This document shows positions 32,417-43,713 of a stretch of DNA of 64,000 bases, piece by piece. Made by a program: the position numbers and the translations under genes. The notes below the pieces were generated by a model. The model searched no databases. It was not told where the DNA came from and saw nothing but the letters and a program-made list of their open reading frames with translations. The DNA is taken from NCBI RefSeq assembly GCF_000149955.1, contig NC_030987.1, positions 2,695,236 to 2,759,235 on the forward strand. Reading direction: 5' to 3'. Source of the stretch: Fusarium oxysporum f. sp. lycopersici 4287 (lineage: Eukaryota > Ascomycota > Sordariomycetes > Hypocreales > Nectriaceae). Numbering within the stretch: position 1 is the stretch's first letter; every line of letters begins with the position of its first letter.

Positions 32417-35400
32417 CGTGGGTCAATTGTCGGTCGGTAGGGCTAACGAAATCAGTGTAGGATATCGGAAGCTCCGTGAGCCACTTCGGACGCGAAAGGT
32501 CGTAACGTTTGTTGGTGAGCAGACAAAACGAGTTCGGGCAGTTGTGGAGAGGCAATTGCGAGTAATGCCTGACTGATAGCACGGTTAATACACGCCGGAT
32601 ATGGTCTGGTCTAACTTGAAGTGTGGAGAGACGAGAATTGGCCAAAAGGAAGAGTTTGATTTGATTCACGAGGTCTGAGGTCAACTCCGACAAGATGAAC
32701 TGACTTCATCGCCGAAGTCCCACTTTTACCGCTCCGAGCGATGTAGTCTATGGCCTGTGCGCGTTTACTTTTTCCCGGACCGACGCCAGCATGGAGATTT
32801 CCGACTGCCGGACCTCGAATTTCAGGGTCCAGACTCCACTCTCAATGCTGGAGCCGAGACAAACGGCTCTTGACTAATAACAAAGAATTTATCACATCTG
32901 AAGGATGTCTACCAACACAGACCACTTGTTATTTGCCACTAGCTACGATAAAATTTCCTTTCAGCCTCATGTTGACCGAAATTGAGGGTCTAGATGTCCT
33001 CATGTATCGTCTTGTACAACACCAAAAGGACGTGTACGGCGCCCAAGCTGTTGAGACCGGGTAACTCCATGTTGCCTGGAAATAAGATGACTCACTACTT
33101 GTGCTATTGGACCCCGAATTCTGCCTGGCATATCCTGGAGAGTCAGTGACACTTCAACGGGCTTGGACTCGTGCGACCGCCCTGGGAACGCCTTCACAGC
33201 GCCCAACGTCAAGCACATGCGCCCGTGCTTCTTGGTCTAGACACTCAGGTCTTCAAATTTCTTCCAGAATCTGTTCCGTGCTTCTTCTAGTCAGGAACAG
33301 AACGGGCGGTTGCAAACTTTTCTTTCTCAAAGCCTGAACCCTGTTTGTTGATGAATGAAAAGCAACGGCGTTGAAATTTAGACTGCCTAGACTTTAGCTC
33401 GAATATTTCGGACATTTGGTTGAGTGGCTAATGCCTTAACGGGTCTATTGACCGTTGAAAGTGGCTGCGTCAATCAACCAAGGGTCTTTTCTTATTACCG
33501 TCTTGGTGCCACGTTACATATCGTTCAATAACGAGGTTGAGTTACCGAACATGGCCGAGGAAGACACGCGTATGCTCCTGTTGTAATAAGCCGTGATTAG
33601 CAATGCAAAATTATGAGAAGTGAACACTGTCGGATAATTGGAGACCATAGTTTATTGAACGATACTGGCTTTTGTTCTGGTATTGAAAGCACTAACATAG
33701 ATACTCCCTAGGAGCATTGAGCGGGATACCTGAAGTGAAGGGAGGGTCGAGGGAGAGAAACAACTTTGGGGCGCTTGAAGGCCCAAGGCGCCACTTGGAT
33801 GTTAACCCGTCTCTTCATGGCGCAAGAACTGTTTGATCATCTTTTGCATATCTTTTCGGGGATACATGGCGAGCGGATGGCCTCCTTCAGCCTGGCAACC
33901 CGGATGAGTGTCACTCAATTCTGTTCCACAACCCCTAGGGTAATGCACAAGACATCGCACAAGGTGTGACTTCTTCCGGCTGGATTGACCTTTATATCAT
34001 CTCGGCTTTGTCATCAGCCCTTTTGCTGAGCTTTGTGAAGATAACTGGTTATTCGCGGGCATGGGCAAACTTCCGGCCGAGCACAATCTTGCGAAGAAAG
34101 ACATTTGAGCCCGAACCAATCCATAGGGCATTGCTAAGAAGAGAATCTATCTGGAATAGGCTGTGACGAGTTGCAGCTCCAGAGCATCGAGTACCCCTTC
34201 GTGCTCTTGTAGTCCTCTGTGCCCAACTTGAAGATTATTCTTTTCCAATAAGACCTTCGAATGTCCATGGTCGAAATGTTCATGACCTCGAGGTACAGGA
34301 AAGGTCCACAAACCCCCAACCTCCAACTGACATAGCTTCAGACGGCACACTGAGGCCAAACAAGCACAGGAAAGACATTTGTAAATGGGGTTGTAAACCA
34401 TTGATAGTGTTACATCTTTTCAGTGCAGAAATTCAGCAACTAGCTCCCAATTAATACGCTTTAAGTTCCTTATTATATAGTTACCTCACTCATAAGATTC
34501 CAGTATTACTCCTTGTTTCGAGGACTGGAAACTGGTTCAAATGATCACGTATGTTATTACCATTTACAGTAGTGAAGCAACTGTTATCTAGTAACAGTAA
34601 AGTCACTGAGTTTCATGAGTGCCTTGGAAAGCCCAGAAGTAGTAATACGAGGTATTCGTGTGTTGTTTGTCACTCTCCGTGTAACTCTATTAACCGAATG
34701 TTTTCTTCTTTCTCTTTCTCCCTTACCAATGACTTTCGGTAGGATGATAGTTGCAATAAACTATATGACATAATTCCATGTAATTACTTCTATATTCCAG
34801 CTTCTCCTTTCTTCATGTTGCTCGAGACACTCACAGTCAAGTGTTATGGTTAGTGTAGCTCCCGCGTTAACATTGCAAGCTTTCTGGCTGCTGGAATCAC
34901 CACATGTACGCCCTTTCCTCCCAATTATATATCCAATATAGAGTATATCGATCAGTAGATGAAACGTAAGAGTGTTGAGTCACTTCAATCTTCATATATC
35001 TTAATAGTTCTCGCTTGTTAGAAATGACAGCATTGGCTTTCCTTCGACCGGTGAGGTTATGTGAGTCAAGTCACTTTCACTTGGTTCATCATTGGTAGCT
35101 AGAGTACAAGAAACCACTAGATATGTTTTATTTTGTCTTGGGATTATCAGCATTGTTTAATGCTGTATCATGGAATTCCACACAATTCAGCAGGAAATCA
35201 GTGGAATTGTGCAGGGTAAGCAGCTTGTCAGAGGCTAGGTACTCTCAGTTTCTACTTGTATCTGCCACTAAACTCTCCACTTGATATCGACACAATCATT
35301 GGACAATCTAACTTTAACCCTTCTATTCATGTCCAATCAACCACAGCAAACCAACAACGATTCAATATCCTACAGACACTTCCTTCGCTACTTTTGCATA

Positions 35401-35429
35401 TTTGCTGCTCCATTAGCGTTTCTCTTCAT
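32417..35429. other. Gene-poor stretch upstream of the thioesterase
   Basis: About 3 kb with no supportable gene; AT-rich from 34400 to 35250. A small inverted repeat (ACTGTTA/TAACAGT, 5-nt loop) lies at 34580-34598. The final 170 bases before the gap may be the leader or the first exon of the thioesterase gene: an ORF beginning MSNQPQQTNNDSISY with a hydrophobic segment enters the gap. Confidence 0.4.
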
Positions 35430-35529
35430 NNNNNNNNNNNNNNNNNNNNNNNNNNNNNNNNNNNNNNNNNNNNNNNNNNNNNNNNNNNNNNNNNNNNNNN
35501 NNNNNNNNNNNNNNNNNNNNNNNNNNNNN
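35430..35529. other. Assembly gap (100 N)
   Basis: Exactly 100 N, so probably a gap of unknown true size. It removes the N-terminal coding part of the thioesterase gene. Confidence 0.99.
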
Positions 35530-36293
35530 ACTGGCCATGGCTGGGCAAGTGCTGTTGAGAACTGGCGCCGCAATAGAGAAGCTCAGTGAAGTCAAGTTCA
35601 TTCTGCCTCATGCTCCTGAGATTCCCATCACCGTGGTGAGTTGACCTTCGAGGAGCCTGTTCAAGACTCAACTAACACGTTTAGAACATGGGAATGAGAA
35701 TGCCTGGATGGTTTGACGTTGTAAGTTCCTCTGGTACATTTGATTGGCTACCCTAACACGAAGCAGAAACAACTCGGCGGAGATGTTGATAGCCTGGTCC
35801 GCAATGAGGATACAGAGGGTATTAAGCGAAGTCAAAAGTACTTCCATGATCTCATCCAAGAGGAGGTTAACTCTGGCATCCCCCCTGAGCGTATTGTTCT
35901 TGGAGGTTTCTCCCAGGGAGGCGCCATGTCACTCCTTGCTGGTCTCACCTGCACAAGCAAGCTGGGCGGTATTGTTGGCCTTTCATCATGGCTTCTCCTG
36001 TCCAAAACCTTTGCCGACCTTGTCAAGCCCACGGATGCAAACCGCCAGACTCCTGTGATGATGTTCCATGGCGATGCGGACCCTATCGTTCCTTTCCAGC
36101 GTGGAAAGCTGAGTGCCGACCTGCTTAAGGAGCTTGGCTACGATGTGACATTCAAGACTTACCCGTAAGTGACCAGCGCCATATTAACAAGTTGATGCTA
36201 ACTCTTGCTAGTGGTATGGGTCACTCTGCTTGTCTGGAGGAGCTTGATGAGGTTGAGGCGTTCCTGAGAAAGCAATTGCCTCCCAAGAACTAA
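35530..36293 (+). CDS. Acyl-protein thioesterase 1, 5' end lost in gap, one frameshift
   Basis: After the gap the sequence reads TGHGWASAVENWRRN, then breaks frame at about 35572-35577 and continues as EKLSEVKFILPHAPEIPITV. Further exons are 35685-35720 (NMGMRMPGWFDV), 35767-36164 and 36212-36293, each with canonical fungal splice sites. The alpha/beta-hydrolase triad is visible: Ser in GGFSQGGAMS, Asp in HGDADPIVPF and His in GMGHSACLEE. The C-terminus ends FLRKQLPPKN. APT1 removes palmitate from cytosolic proteins and also acts as a lysophospholipase. The N-terminal 15-20 residues, including the usual FIHGLGD motif, fall in the gap. The one-base break sits 45 bases from the gap, where sequence quality may be low. 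Confidence 0.88.
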
Positions 36294-36915
36294 AGTCATA
36301 GATGGTACAGGCCTCATATAGTATAGACGTATAAACCTTTGAAGACAGAACACTCTCTTGTGCGAAATAGAAGACAATAGACAGTCTATCAACCGCCAAA
36401 GGTTTCCAAAAACTTGATACCACATTATTATGCCACGAGATGTGAAGGGGCCAATCATATGGACTTCATATGCCGCGTGCTCCATATCTGATATCGCTCA
36501 TCGAAACCTCGTGATGCCAAAAGATCTCCAAAATCTCCGTATGGATGGATGAATGCCCGCCAAATGACGTGCGCTCCACTACTGAGTGCCTCAGAACGCC
36601 CTACCGAGTTGCATGATAAGGCCGGGCCACTAAGTGCCCTAACGCCTAGCGCACGCGAACCTTCTATCGGTGGGGAGATGGGCTCGAAACAGCACACCCT
36701 TGATCCTGGACCACTTCTTCTCCAACATTCGCCAACCGAAACCTTGGTAGATGTCGACAACCTTGACCGTCACTTGTCAAATCTAAATTGACGCATCGAC
36801 ATCATTGTTGTGCAGCACACTACGATATCTGAAGTTGTGCCGTTTGTGCGCCTGGAAGAACCAGTCTCACAAGCCCGAGCATACCCCGATGATCGACCGC
36901 CCAAAGTAAACAAAT
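36294..36915. other. Intergenic, thioesterase to Ivy1-like gene
   Basis: A 622-bp spacer, presumably the promoter of the Ivy1-like gene and the 3' region of the thioesterase gene. No further feature is recognised. Confidence 0.5.
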
Positions 36916-38358
36916 ATGGCCTCCGAAACAACATCGCGTCCAGTGTCGCCGACACCGTCACAGCTACCGCCCGTTCCGGGATCGCCAGTCTATTCTCTTG
37001 CGTCGACTGCAAATCCATTATCTCAGTATAATCTGCCTTTGCCGCCACCCCCACGATCTTCACATGCTGTCCTTACAAAAGCCGACCTAGAGCTCTCTCA
37101 GCAAGCTTACTCCGATCTTGTCGCCTCCGCAAAAGGCTACCGACTGGCACTCGCCGCATTATCAACAGCCGCATCGACATTTGGATCAGCACTTGAAGCA
37201 TGCGCTAGGTTAAAGGAAGCTCGCGCCGAGCCCATCGGTCCCTCTGGGACTAATATGACAGCAAGCTTTACAACCAAGGGTTCCTGCACAGCCGATACGC
37301 TTATGTCCGCCTCCGGAGTACACTACCTTGTTGCCAATCACCAACAGATCCTCTCTGAGACGGTATACCGATCCTTCGAAGTACCACTGCTCCATGACCT
37401 GGACAAGTGGCAGACCGTTATTGACGATGAAGAGGAGACGTATAAACAAAAGATCAAGGCACAAAGCAAAGAAATCAAACGACTGGAGAAAGAAGGGATG
37501 AAGTTGCATAAACAGAGGAGACGGGATGTTGGTCGATTTAGGGCACATTTAGTCGAATTGACGACAAAATTGGATGGCTTAACGACGTTGCATGCCGATC
37601 ATGCACGGACACTATTGAGGGAGAGTCAAGAGACAAGTGGAAGGATTGTCGAAGCAAGCTGCAGTCTTGTACGTGCAGAAGTGGACATATTTGAAGGTCT
37701 AGCGAGGAAAGGCTGGAGCGGAGGCGGTCTGGACGATCTTCTCGAAAAGGGTCAAGATTTGTTCGCAACGGAGGAAGATATTGCGAACTTGGGCAGTGGC
37801 GGTAGCGGCGACACACCCAAGCTCTTCTCCATCCTCCCCCCTAAGAGCATACTTGCCGACACAGGATCAGATCCATCCCGGAGTCACGCTAGAGGGGACA
37901 GTCTTCTTATGGACACGGAACGGTATCAATCTCTAGCAGCACTGGCATCTGACTCTAGACCTAGTGGCGGCGTTATGAATGACAGTGACAGCGTCTTCTC
38001 AACCGACTTCAACAAACCCCGAAACGCAAGGCCGTTCTCACCACAGCCTATTCGTCGCATTCCAACAGATGTGACATATGATTCTCTAGGGGGTAGAGCA
38101 GAAGGGCTTGAAAACGGAGAAGACGAATTGAACAGGTCGGAGCTCCTGATGCCTGTAGTGGAAGCTGATGATGCAGGAGCAGAAGAGCAGCAGAATGGGG
38201 ACGGTGAGCATGAAAAAGAAAATGTTCAAGAGGAGGAAACGAGAGGCCGGACAGGATCACCAAGTTCGGTGAGAAAAAGGGCAAATTCACAGCCACTCAT
38301 CACTGACGCTAGTTCAGCAGCTGCATGGAGCGGTGATGAAGAGAGGAGTCCAAGCTGA
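36916..38358 (+). CDS. Ivy1-like phospholipid-binding (BAR-type) protein
   Basis: A single exon of 480 codons starting MASETTSRPVSPTPSQLPPV. After a Pro-rich N-terminus, residues 55-270 are helical. They include LTKADLELSQQAYSDLVASA and ALAALSTAASTFGSALEACA, HYLVANHQQILSETVYRSFE, a coiled coil (KQKIKAQSKEIKRLEKEGMK) and RAHLVELTTKLDGLTTLHAD. This matches the fungal Ivy1 family, whose helical domain resembles I-BAR/F-BAR modules. Yeast Ivy1 binds phosphoinositides and the Rab Ypt7 at the vacuole and affects fusion and TORC1 signalling. The C-terminal 180 residues are acidic, Ser-rich and disordered. The frame is intact. Family assignment is by motif similarity. Confidence 0.78.
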   Translation: MASETTSRPVSPTPSQLPPVPGSPVYSLASTANPLSQYNLPLPPPPRSSHAVLTKADLELSQQAYSDLVASAKGYRLALAALSTAASTFGSALEACARLKEARAEPIGPSGTNMTASFTTKGSCTADTLMSASGVHYLVANHQQILSETVYRSFEVPLLHDLDKWQTVIDDEEETYKQKIKAQSKEIKRLEKEGMKLHKQRRRDVGRFRAHLVELTTKLDGLTTLHADHARTLLRESQETSGRIVEASCSLVRAEVDIFEGLARKGWSGGGLDDLLEKGQDLFATEEDIANLGSGGSGDTPKLFSILPPKSILADTGSDPSRSHARGDSLLMDTERYQSLAALASDSRPSGGVMNDSDSVFSTDFNKPRNARPFSPQPIRRIPTDVTYDSLGGRAEGLENGEDELNRSELLMPVVEADDAGAEEQQNGDGEHEKENVQEEETRGRTGSPSSVRKRANSQPLITDASSAAAWSGDEERSPS

Positions 38359-38744
38359 AACTGATCAAGTGGTGAAAATGACTTATACTCGTGTTCGGGT
38401 TTCATCTACAAGGGCGTTTATACGGACATTTGGGAAATATTCTCTTCACGGAGAGGCGGAAATAGATTTGCAAGAGAACTTTGCTCTTGTTTGATAGTGT
38501 ACAGAACATTATGTGGATTTTCCACCCTCCATCTATTAAGCATGTCGATTAAACCAGACACTGTCCCAATTCCATAACACGCCTGACGCCAAGATCGTTA
38601 TTACGCCGTGGTCAATGATCAAATTCTTCGTCTCTCGTACATTCTATCACGGCCGCCCGACGATCGTCGTCGTTTAGACGTCGACCCCTTTCGTTTGGAC
38701 GCTGCTTTCAACATCTTTGGCTTCCAACGCCGACCGAACGTCCT
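38359..38744. other. Convergent intergenic region, Ivy1-like to Nup53
   Basis: A 386-bp stretch between two 3' ends; no feature recognised. Confidence 0.5.
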
Positions 38745-40059
38745 CTAGTCGTCCTTGTCGGCATTGAGTACATCGCCGCTGAATAATCCAAAAGTAGCGT
38801 CGAGCCACCAGATAAGCTTCCAGTAGAGACTGGCCTTGCTCCAATCAAACTCGCCGGTCTCGGTTCGTGGTACTTCGTTACCGATCATGCTACCGCCGAA
38901 CCACTTCACAAACGGAATAGCATTGACGACCCGTTGCATCATAGTCTGTTGAGGTAGGAGAGCTTGCTCGGCGGGAAGAATGGTAGCGCGACGGGCAGTA
39001 GGGATGCGGCGGCAGAAAACGCTGTCGCCATCGCGGATCTCCATGGGTTCGATGCTTGATGTGGTAGCTTGAGGAAGAGGGAAAGGCTCGGTGATCGTAG
39101 CAGTAGAGGCATGGGAGTTGCTGATAGTTCCAGTATCCATGGTAAAGCTAGATGTCTGCGAATGAGGAGGAGAGAGATCGAGGAGCCGGCTGTTAAACGA
39201 TGTAGGCCCACTGAAGCTCTTGCGACCATTGGCAGTGGGAACAGCAGCAGGCATACTCTGTGAGCGTGAATGGTCTGAGACGACCTCGATATCGGGACAA
39301 GCCTCGTCTTTGGGGGGAGGAACACCTCGGTATGGCTCAGCATAAACCAGATGACCCAGTATCCTTTGAGGGCTGGCAAAAGTAGCAGCTTCGGCAGCTT
39401 CTCTGCTTTCGAAGGTGACCTTCACCCAGTGCTCTCCGCCATCTGCGCGGTTCACCATAGCTCGCTCATCTGCTGTCAGGTTGCGACGTCGCGTAAATGC
39501 AGGGTCGCGCAACTCAGATTTGTATCGGCGTTGGCTGGCAGGAGGTTCGCGAGGGTAATCCTCCAAGATCGCGCCGGCAAGGGATTCATAGTGGGAGATA
39601 GCAGCGTACTGCTGTGTTGATGATCGGTAGCCGCGAAGGATGAGCTCGACGGGTGTTGAAGTAACAGATCGCTTGACGGGAACCTCTTCTTGCATCAAAC
39701 CACTGCTCTTACGCTGAACAGTTTGAGATGGCGCTGTTGCAGCCTGGTTCGATACCCAGTCGCCAAAGAGCTTGTCTGCAGCAGCTAGTGTAGGATTTTC
39801 GCGACTGCGCGCGGGTGTTCCAGTACGCGATCGTGAACGACGTGTGGATTTACCGAACGAACCAGACTCGGCGGCGCTGCGACGTGATCGTGCGCTTCCT
39901 TGGGGAGCATCTTGTCTTTTTCGCGTTACGTTAGCATTGATTCAAATGGGCAGAGAGGAAGACATACTGGTTGAAATACATGGCATATGGTCGCTTCACA
40001 CCATCATCCCCAACGTAACACTCGTCGTCAGGAACGTTGTGTAAAATGAGAGGAGCCAT
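38745..40059 (-). CDS. NUP53: Nucleoporin Nup53/Nup35
   Basis: Exon 1 is 40059-39968 ([20 protein letters not shown]). A 52-bp intron (GTATGT to AAAAAG) precedes exon 2 (39915-38745), for 420 residues. The Nup35-type RRM covers about residues 115-225: [58 protein letters not shown] and [17 protein letters not shown]. The C-terminus holds [20 protein letters not shown] and [20 protein letters not shown], the amphipathic helix that binds nuclear membrane. Nup53 links inner-ring nucleoporins to the pore membrane. Residues 40-110 are Arg/Ser-rich and disordered. The frame is intact. Confidence 0.9.
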
Positions 40060-40920
40060 GATGAAGGCTTTGGTGGTAGAGGGAGCTGACAAACGGCGAG
40101 GAGGGGGTGTCGAATCGATGGGCCGTAGGGATACCGTAGGAGATACGAAACCCAAGATGGCGATGTTTGTCTGCACGAAAGGAGTTGAGGTTGCTGATGG
40201 TTGGACGAGCCGCCTGTTCACATGCCCAGTAGCAGTTTCTGAAGTTGACTTCCAATTTTTGGCGGGCTAATCTGGCAGTTGCACAGGCAACCGACCACTG
40301 AACGTAGCTGCGTTGGTGCAGTTGTGGGGCTAGTTTATCCGGCTCCGTGAACTTGAGCTTGCCAGCTGTAACAGCCAATTCTGGATGTGAGGTCTTCCAG
40401 ACATTCAATAGGTAGCAGGCTCATTCTTTGTTCTACGCCTTTTGCGTTTAAGCAATATTCTTATACTCAAGTTTGCTTGATCCTTTTATCCTGCGTCGTC
40501 CTAAGTTTGTGTGCTGATTGAAGTCAGCGGTGATTGGCTCCTGAACCTTGATTGTGTCTGTGATTAGAGCTTTCTATTCGTTTGCATAAGTTCACCCAGT
40601 CTATTATACGAGATCCAGATTTTAATGACTACACTACGTTCATAAATCAGATTCCAGCTCGAGTATCATAGCATAAAAGCGCAACCATGTCTCAGACCCC
40701 TCCACAGTCGGCTACGTAAGCAAGTTTTTTGTGATGAGCTGATTCAGCATCCCACTTCAGCTGAGCGAGATCCACTGATGGATTTGCCAGGACCGGCCTC
40801 TCCCGAGATGGATATTCGGATATACACTTACAGCACATGTAAAAGGAAGACATCTATTCTAAGCAACCCTGGGTTGACCAGTAACTCAAGAGTTGCTACC
40901 GGAACCTATCGTTGTTCAAT
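40060..40920. promoter_or_regulatory. Divergent promoter region, NUP53 / dioxygenase
   Basis: An 861-bp spacer between divergent starts. Only short ORFs without similarity were seen. Promoter role is inferred from position. Confidence 0.4.
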
Positions 40921-42076
40921 ATGACCCAATTCCTATCTTTCCGATCATTGATCGGCTTCGTCTCTATTGCCGTAGCCATGATTGCTTTGTTTGGTGCTTC
41001 ACCACTCAAAGCCTTCTCATCGACTCTGCAGAGGGCAGGGTTTGATTGGTACAACTCACAAAAGGATGTAACATCTCCAATAAAGACGAATGCAGCAACA
41101 AAGGCGCCTGTATACTTCTTCAGCCATGGTGGTGTGAGTCTACTTATGTTTAAGCTCAAGCGGATAGCTACTGACATACATCAAGCCTGATGTGCAATAT
41201 AACACAAAGCACCCCGTGTATCCGTTCCTTCAACAGATTGGAAGGGAAATAACGCAGAAAGTGAAGCCGAAGGCCGTAGTGGTCTTCTCAGCACATTGGA
41301 TGGGAGAGGAGCGCGCTATTCATGTTAACAATGCTGTAGACACTCCTCTCATTTATGAGTGCGTCACATCACTCCATGCTTCACAAAGTTTATGTTAACA
41401 ATCTCAGCTTCTACGAGTTCCCCGATCACTTTTATAAAGCTCAATATCCGAACAAGGGTAGCCCCGAGCTTGCGAGCAAGATTATGGTCATGCTTTCAGA
41501 GGCTGGTATCCAATCCTATGGAATGGAGCGAGGTCTTGATCATGGTGTATTTTCTGGATTCCATGTTGGTGCGTTTTTCTAAACAACGAATATCCATATG
41601 TGAAGCTCTAACAGGTTGTAGCTTTCAACCCAGAAACGAATCCACTCAACGTACCACTTGTTCAAGTCTCGCTCTTCAAAAACGAAGATCCTCATGCTCA
41701 CTACGCTCTCGGACGTGCTGTATCTGCACTTAGGGATGAGGGGATAGTCATCATCGGAGCCGGGATGTCAGTACACAACTTACGTGACATGTACCACATG
41801 TTCGAGGGTAACACGGAGCCACTCCCATATGTTGTGAGCTTCGATAACGCTCTCAAGGAGGCCGTGGAGGCCGACCCAGCTATCCGAGAGGAAAGGATGG
41901 CGGCGATATGTAAGCGGGGAGATGCCAAACAAGCACACCCTTTCATGGACCACCTTATGCCAGTTTTCATCGCTGCAGGCGCCGCCAGTGAGGACTGGGG
42001 AAAACAGATATGGACTTTACATGAAGGCAGCTTCGGATGGTCGCAGTTCCGGTTCGGTGATGTTCCTTCATCCTGA
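40921..42076 (+). CDS. DODA-type extradiol aromatic ring-opening dioxygenase with N-terminal membrane helix
   Basis: Four exons: 40921-41133, 41186-41358, 41408-41568 and 41622-42076, giving 333 residues. The introns are 49-53 bp with canonical sites. The LigB/DODA fold is shown by the metal-site histidines: VYFFSHGGPD (His about 69), VVFSAHWMGEE (about 118), GLDHGVFSGF (about 180) and GAGMSVHNLRDMY (about 236). DFYEFPDHFYKAQYPNKGSP, NPLNVPLVQVSLF and HPFMDHLMPVFIAAGAA are also conserved. Such enzymes cleave catecholic rings such as DOPA with a non-haem metal. Residues 8-28 form a hydrophobic helix (SLIGFVSIAVAMIALFGAS), so the enzyme may be membrane-anchored or secreted, unlike most cytosolic members. 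The substrate is unknown. Confidence 0.87.
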
Positions 42077-42443
42077 TGAGCATTATTTTGGGGGTAGTGT
42101 GTAGGCAAAGTGCAACAGCCATAATTATCGAGGCCTGCTATGAGAACACTAAGGATCGGACACATTATGGTGACATCAGCCACAGACAAAGTTGAGGTTG
42201 GCCGGAGATGACCAACTTATACCCAACGAAAATAATCGTGTTATACAGCGTAATTCTCATCCAGTTAAAACTTTTGCTCATGTGTGAGGCCATCCTCAGG
42301 CAGCCACGTCACATTCCAACCCACACCGCTCAACAAAATGCATGCTTTCATTGGTGTTTTGGCCTTATCTAACCACATTCATACTCGTTTGTGATGAACT
42401 ACCATTGAGTCATAAGTATGCAATATCAAGCTCTCAACAGAGT
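42077..42443. other. Convergent intergenic region, dioxygenase to RtcA
   Basis: A 367-bp stretch between two 3' ends; no feature recognised. Confidence 0.5.
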
Positions 42444-43713
42444 CTATTTCATTGATATACCCGCCCCTTTCACCAGGTTGCCTTTGTTGTAAAACTCCAC
42501 GCTCGGCAACATCTCGCTAGCAACCCACCTGGCTGTTTGCGTATGAAGAGAGCCGTAACCGAAGGGCTCATGCGTCTTTTCCTTTCTCATTCTGCCAGTA
42601 CCAATATCCAGGTTTCCCATGGCATCGATTAGTGTGTCAGGTGGAGATTTATCTGGGGCATCTCCTCGAGGGAACGAAGAGTATCCCTCACAGAGTGCTT
42701 GGAAAACGACCACTTGATCTTGAAGATGAACGTCCACTTGACCACCAACAGCTACCTCATCGTACAAACCCCGACACAGCTTTCTTGATACCTGATCGGC
42801 GAACATATCCCTGTTCTTAGTCTTTTTCGGTATTGATCCAAGCCAGTCATGTCCCCATCTGACCCCAGATGTGGAATGGGCCACAAGCAGTATGTACCAC
42901 CGTGAATCTAGGTTCGTGTCTTCAACATGCTTGAAATGGACATCTGCCCCAGAAAAGAGGTCCCCCAGGCCCCTTGTCAGTGATGCCTGGAGCCTCTCGA
43001 GTGTGCTGCCAGGTACCACCATGCTGACATCAATAGACTTGATCTCATAGGACTCAGGGTAATTGCGTTGCTCTGGGGATTTGTATCGCAGAGTTTGACC
43101 AATCATCAATGGATGAAATTTGAGACGTATCTGACCTCTCGACTGCGGACCGAGGCTCCATCCACGTCTTTCTAACGCCCTTTCAACATGAATTCCAAAT
43201 CGTTCCTCCAATGTTGGCAGGAAAACTTGGTCCAGATATTCAAAACTAAGTGAAAAGGACACATTGGATCCACCAGATATTGAAAGTTCGACTGATTCCT
43301 CAGAATCATTGCCGGCAAAGATCAGAAACGGGAGGACTGCTTGCAAAATGAGGAGAGTACTCGCAGAACCTGACTCTGCTGATATATTGATATTGCGTTG
43401 ATATAGTTCTGTGGGTCCTCGTCGTGGAGCGAAGGTTATTGTCTTGGAACCTACACTTAGGCCCTCCACATCTGCATCTGTTATCTTCGCGAGGAACTGA
43501 ATGCTCGTGACGTGCTGGCTCTTGAGACCTGGGAGATATCAGCTGGTGGCGTTGCAGTACGTGTTTAGGTATCACTCACCTCCACGTTCTCGATTTCCTC
43601 TGACGTTGGTGATGGTGACAGCCTGTCCCGTCAAGGCAGCTATTGCTATTGCGACTCTTACAACCTGTCCACCGCCCTCTCCTGTTCTTCCGTCTAGTTC
43701 CACAGGCTTCATT
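42444..43713 (-). CDS. RNA 3'-terminal phosphate cyclase (RtcA), with one frameshift
   Basis: Exon 1 is 43713-43580 (MKPVELDGRTG, then EGGGQVVRVAIAIAALTGQA). Exon 2 is 43528-42444, after a 51-bp intron with a GTGAGT donor and CCCAG acceptor. The family motifs are ELDGRTGEGGGQ, TITNVRGNRERGGLKSQH, GSKTITFAPR, SAESGSASTLLILQAVLPFL and the late nucleotide-binding region. Between RTG and EGGG there is one extra base (T run at 43680-43681 on the plus strand), which breaks the frame as written. Without it the product would be about 404 residues. RtcA converts RNA 3'-phosphate to 2',3'-cyclic phosphate using ATP. Filamentous fungi also carry the related Rcl1, but the conserved glycine-rich entry motif and Ser/Ala loop fit the catalytic RtcA class better. 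Confidence 0.85.

Noticed and set aside
33405..33480. tRNA-like D-arm sequence (TTGAGTGGCTAATGC)
   Set aside because: No matching T-arm (GGTTCGANNCC) or acceptor stem follows.
34580..34598. Small inverted repeat that could be the end of a MITE
   Set aside because: Arms are only 7 bp, there is no partner end nearby and no target duplication.
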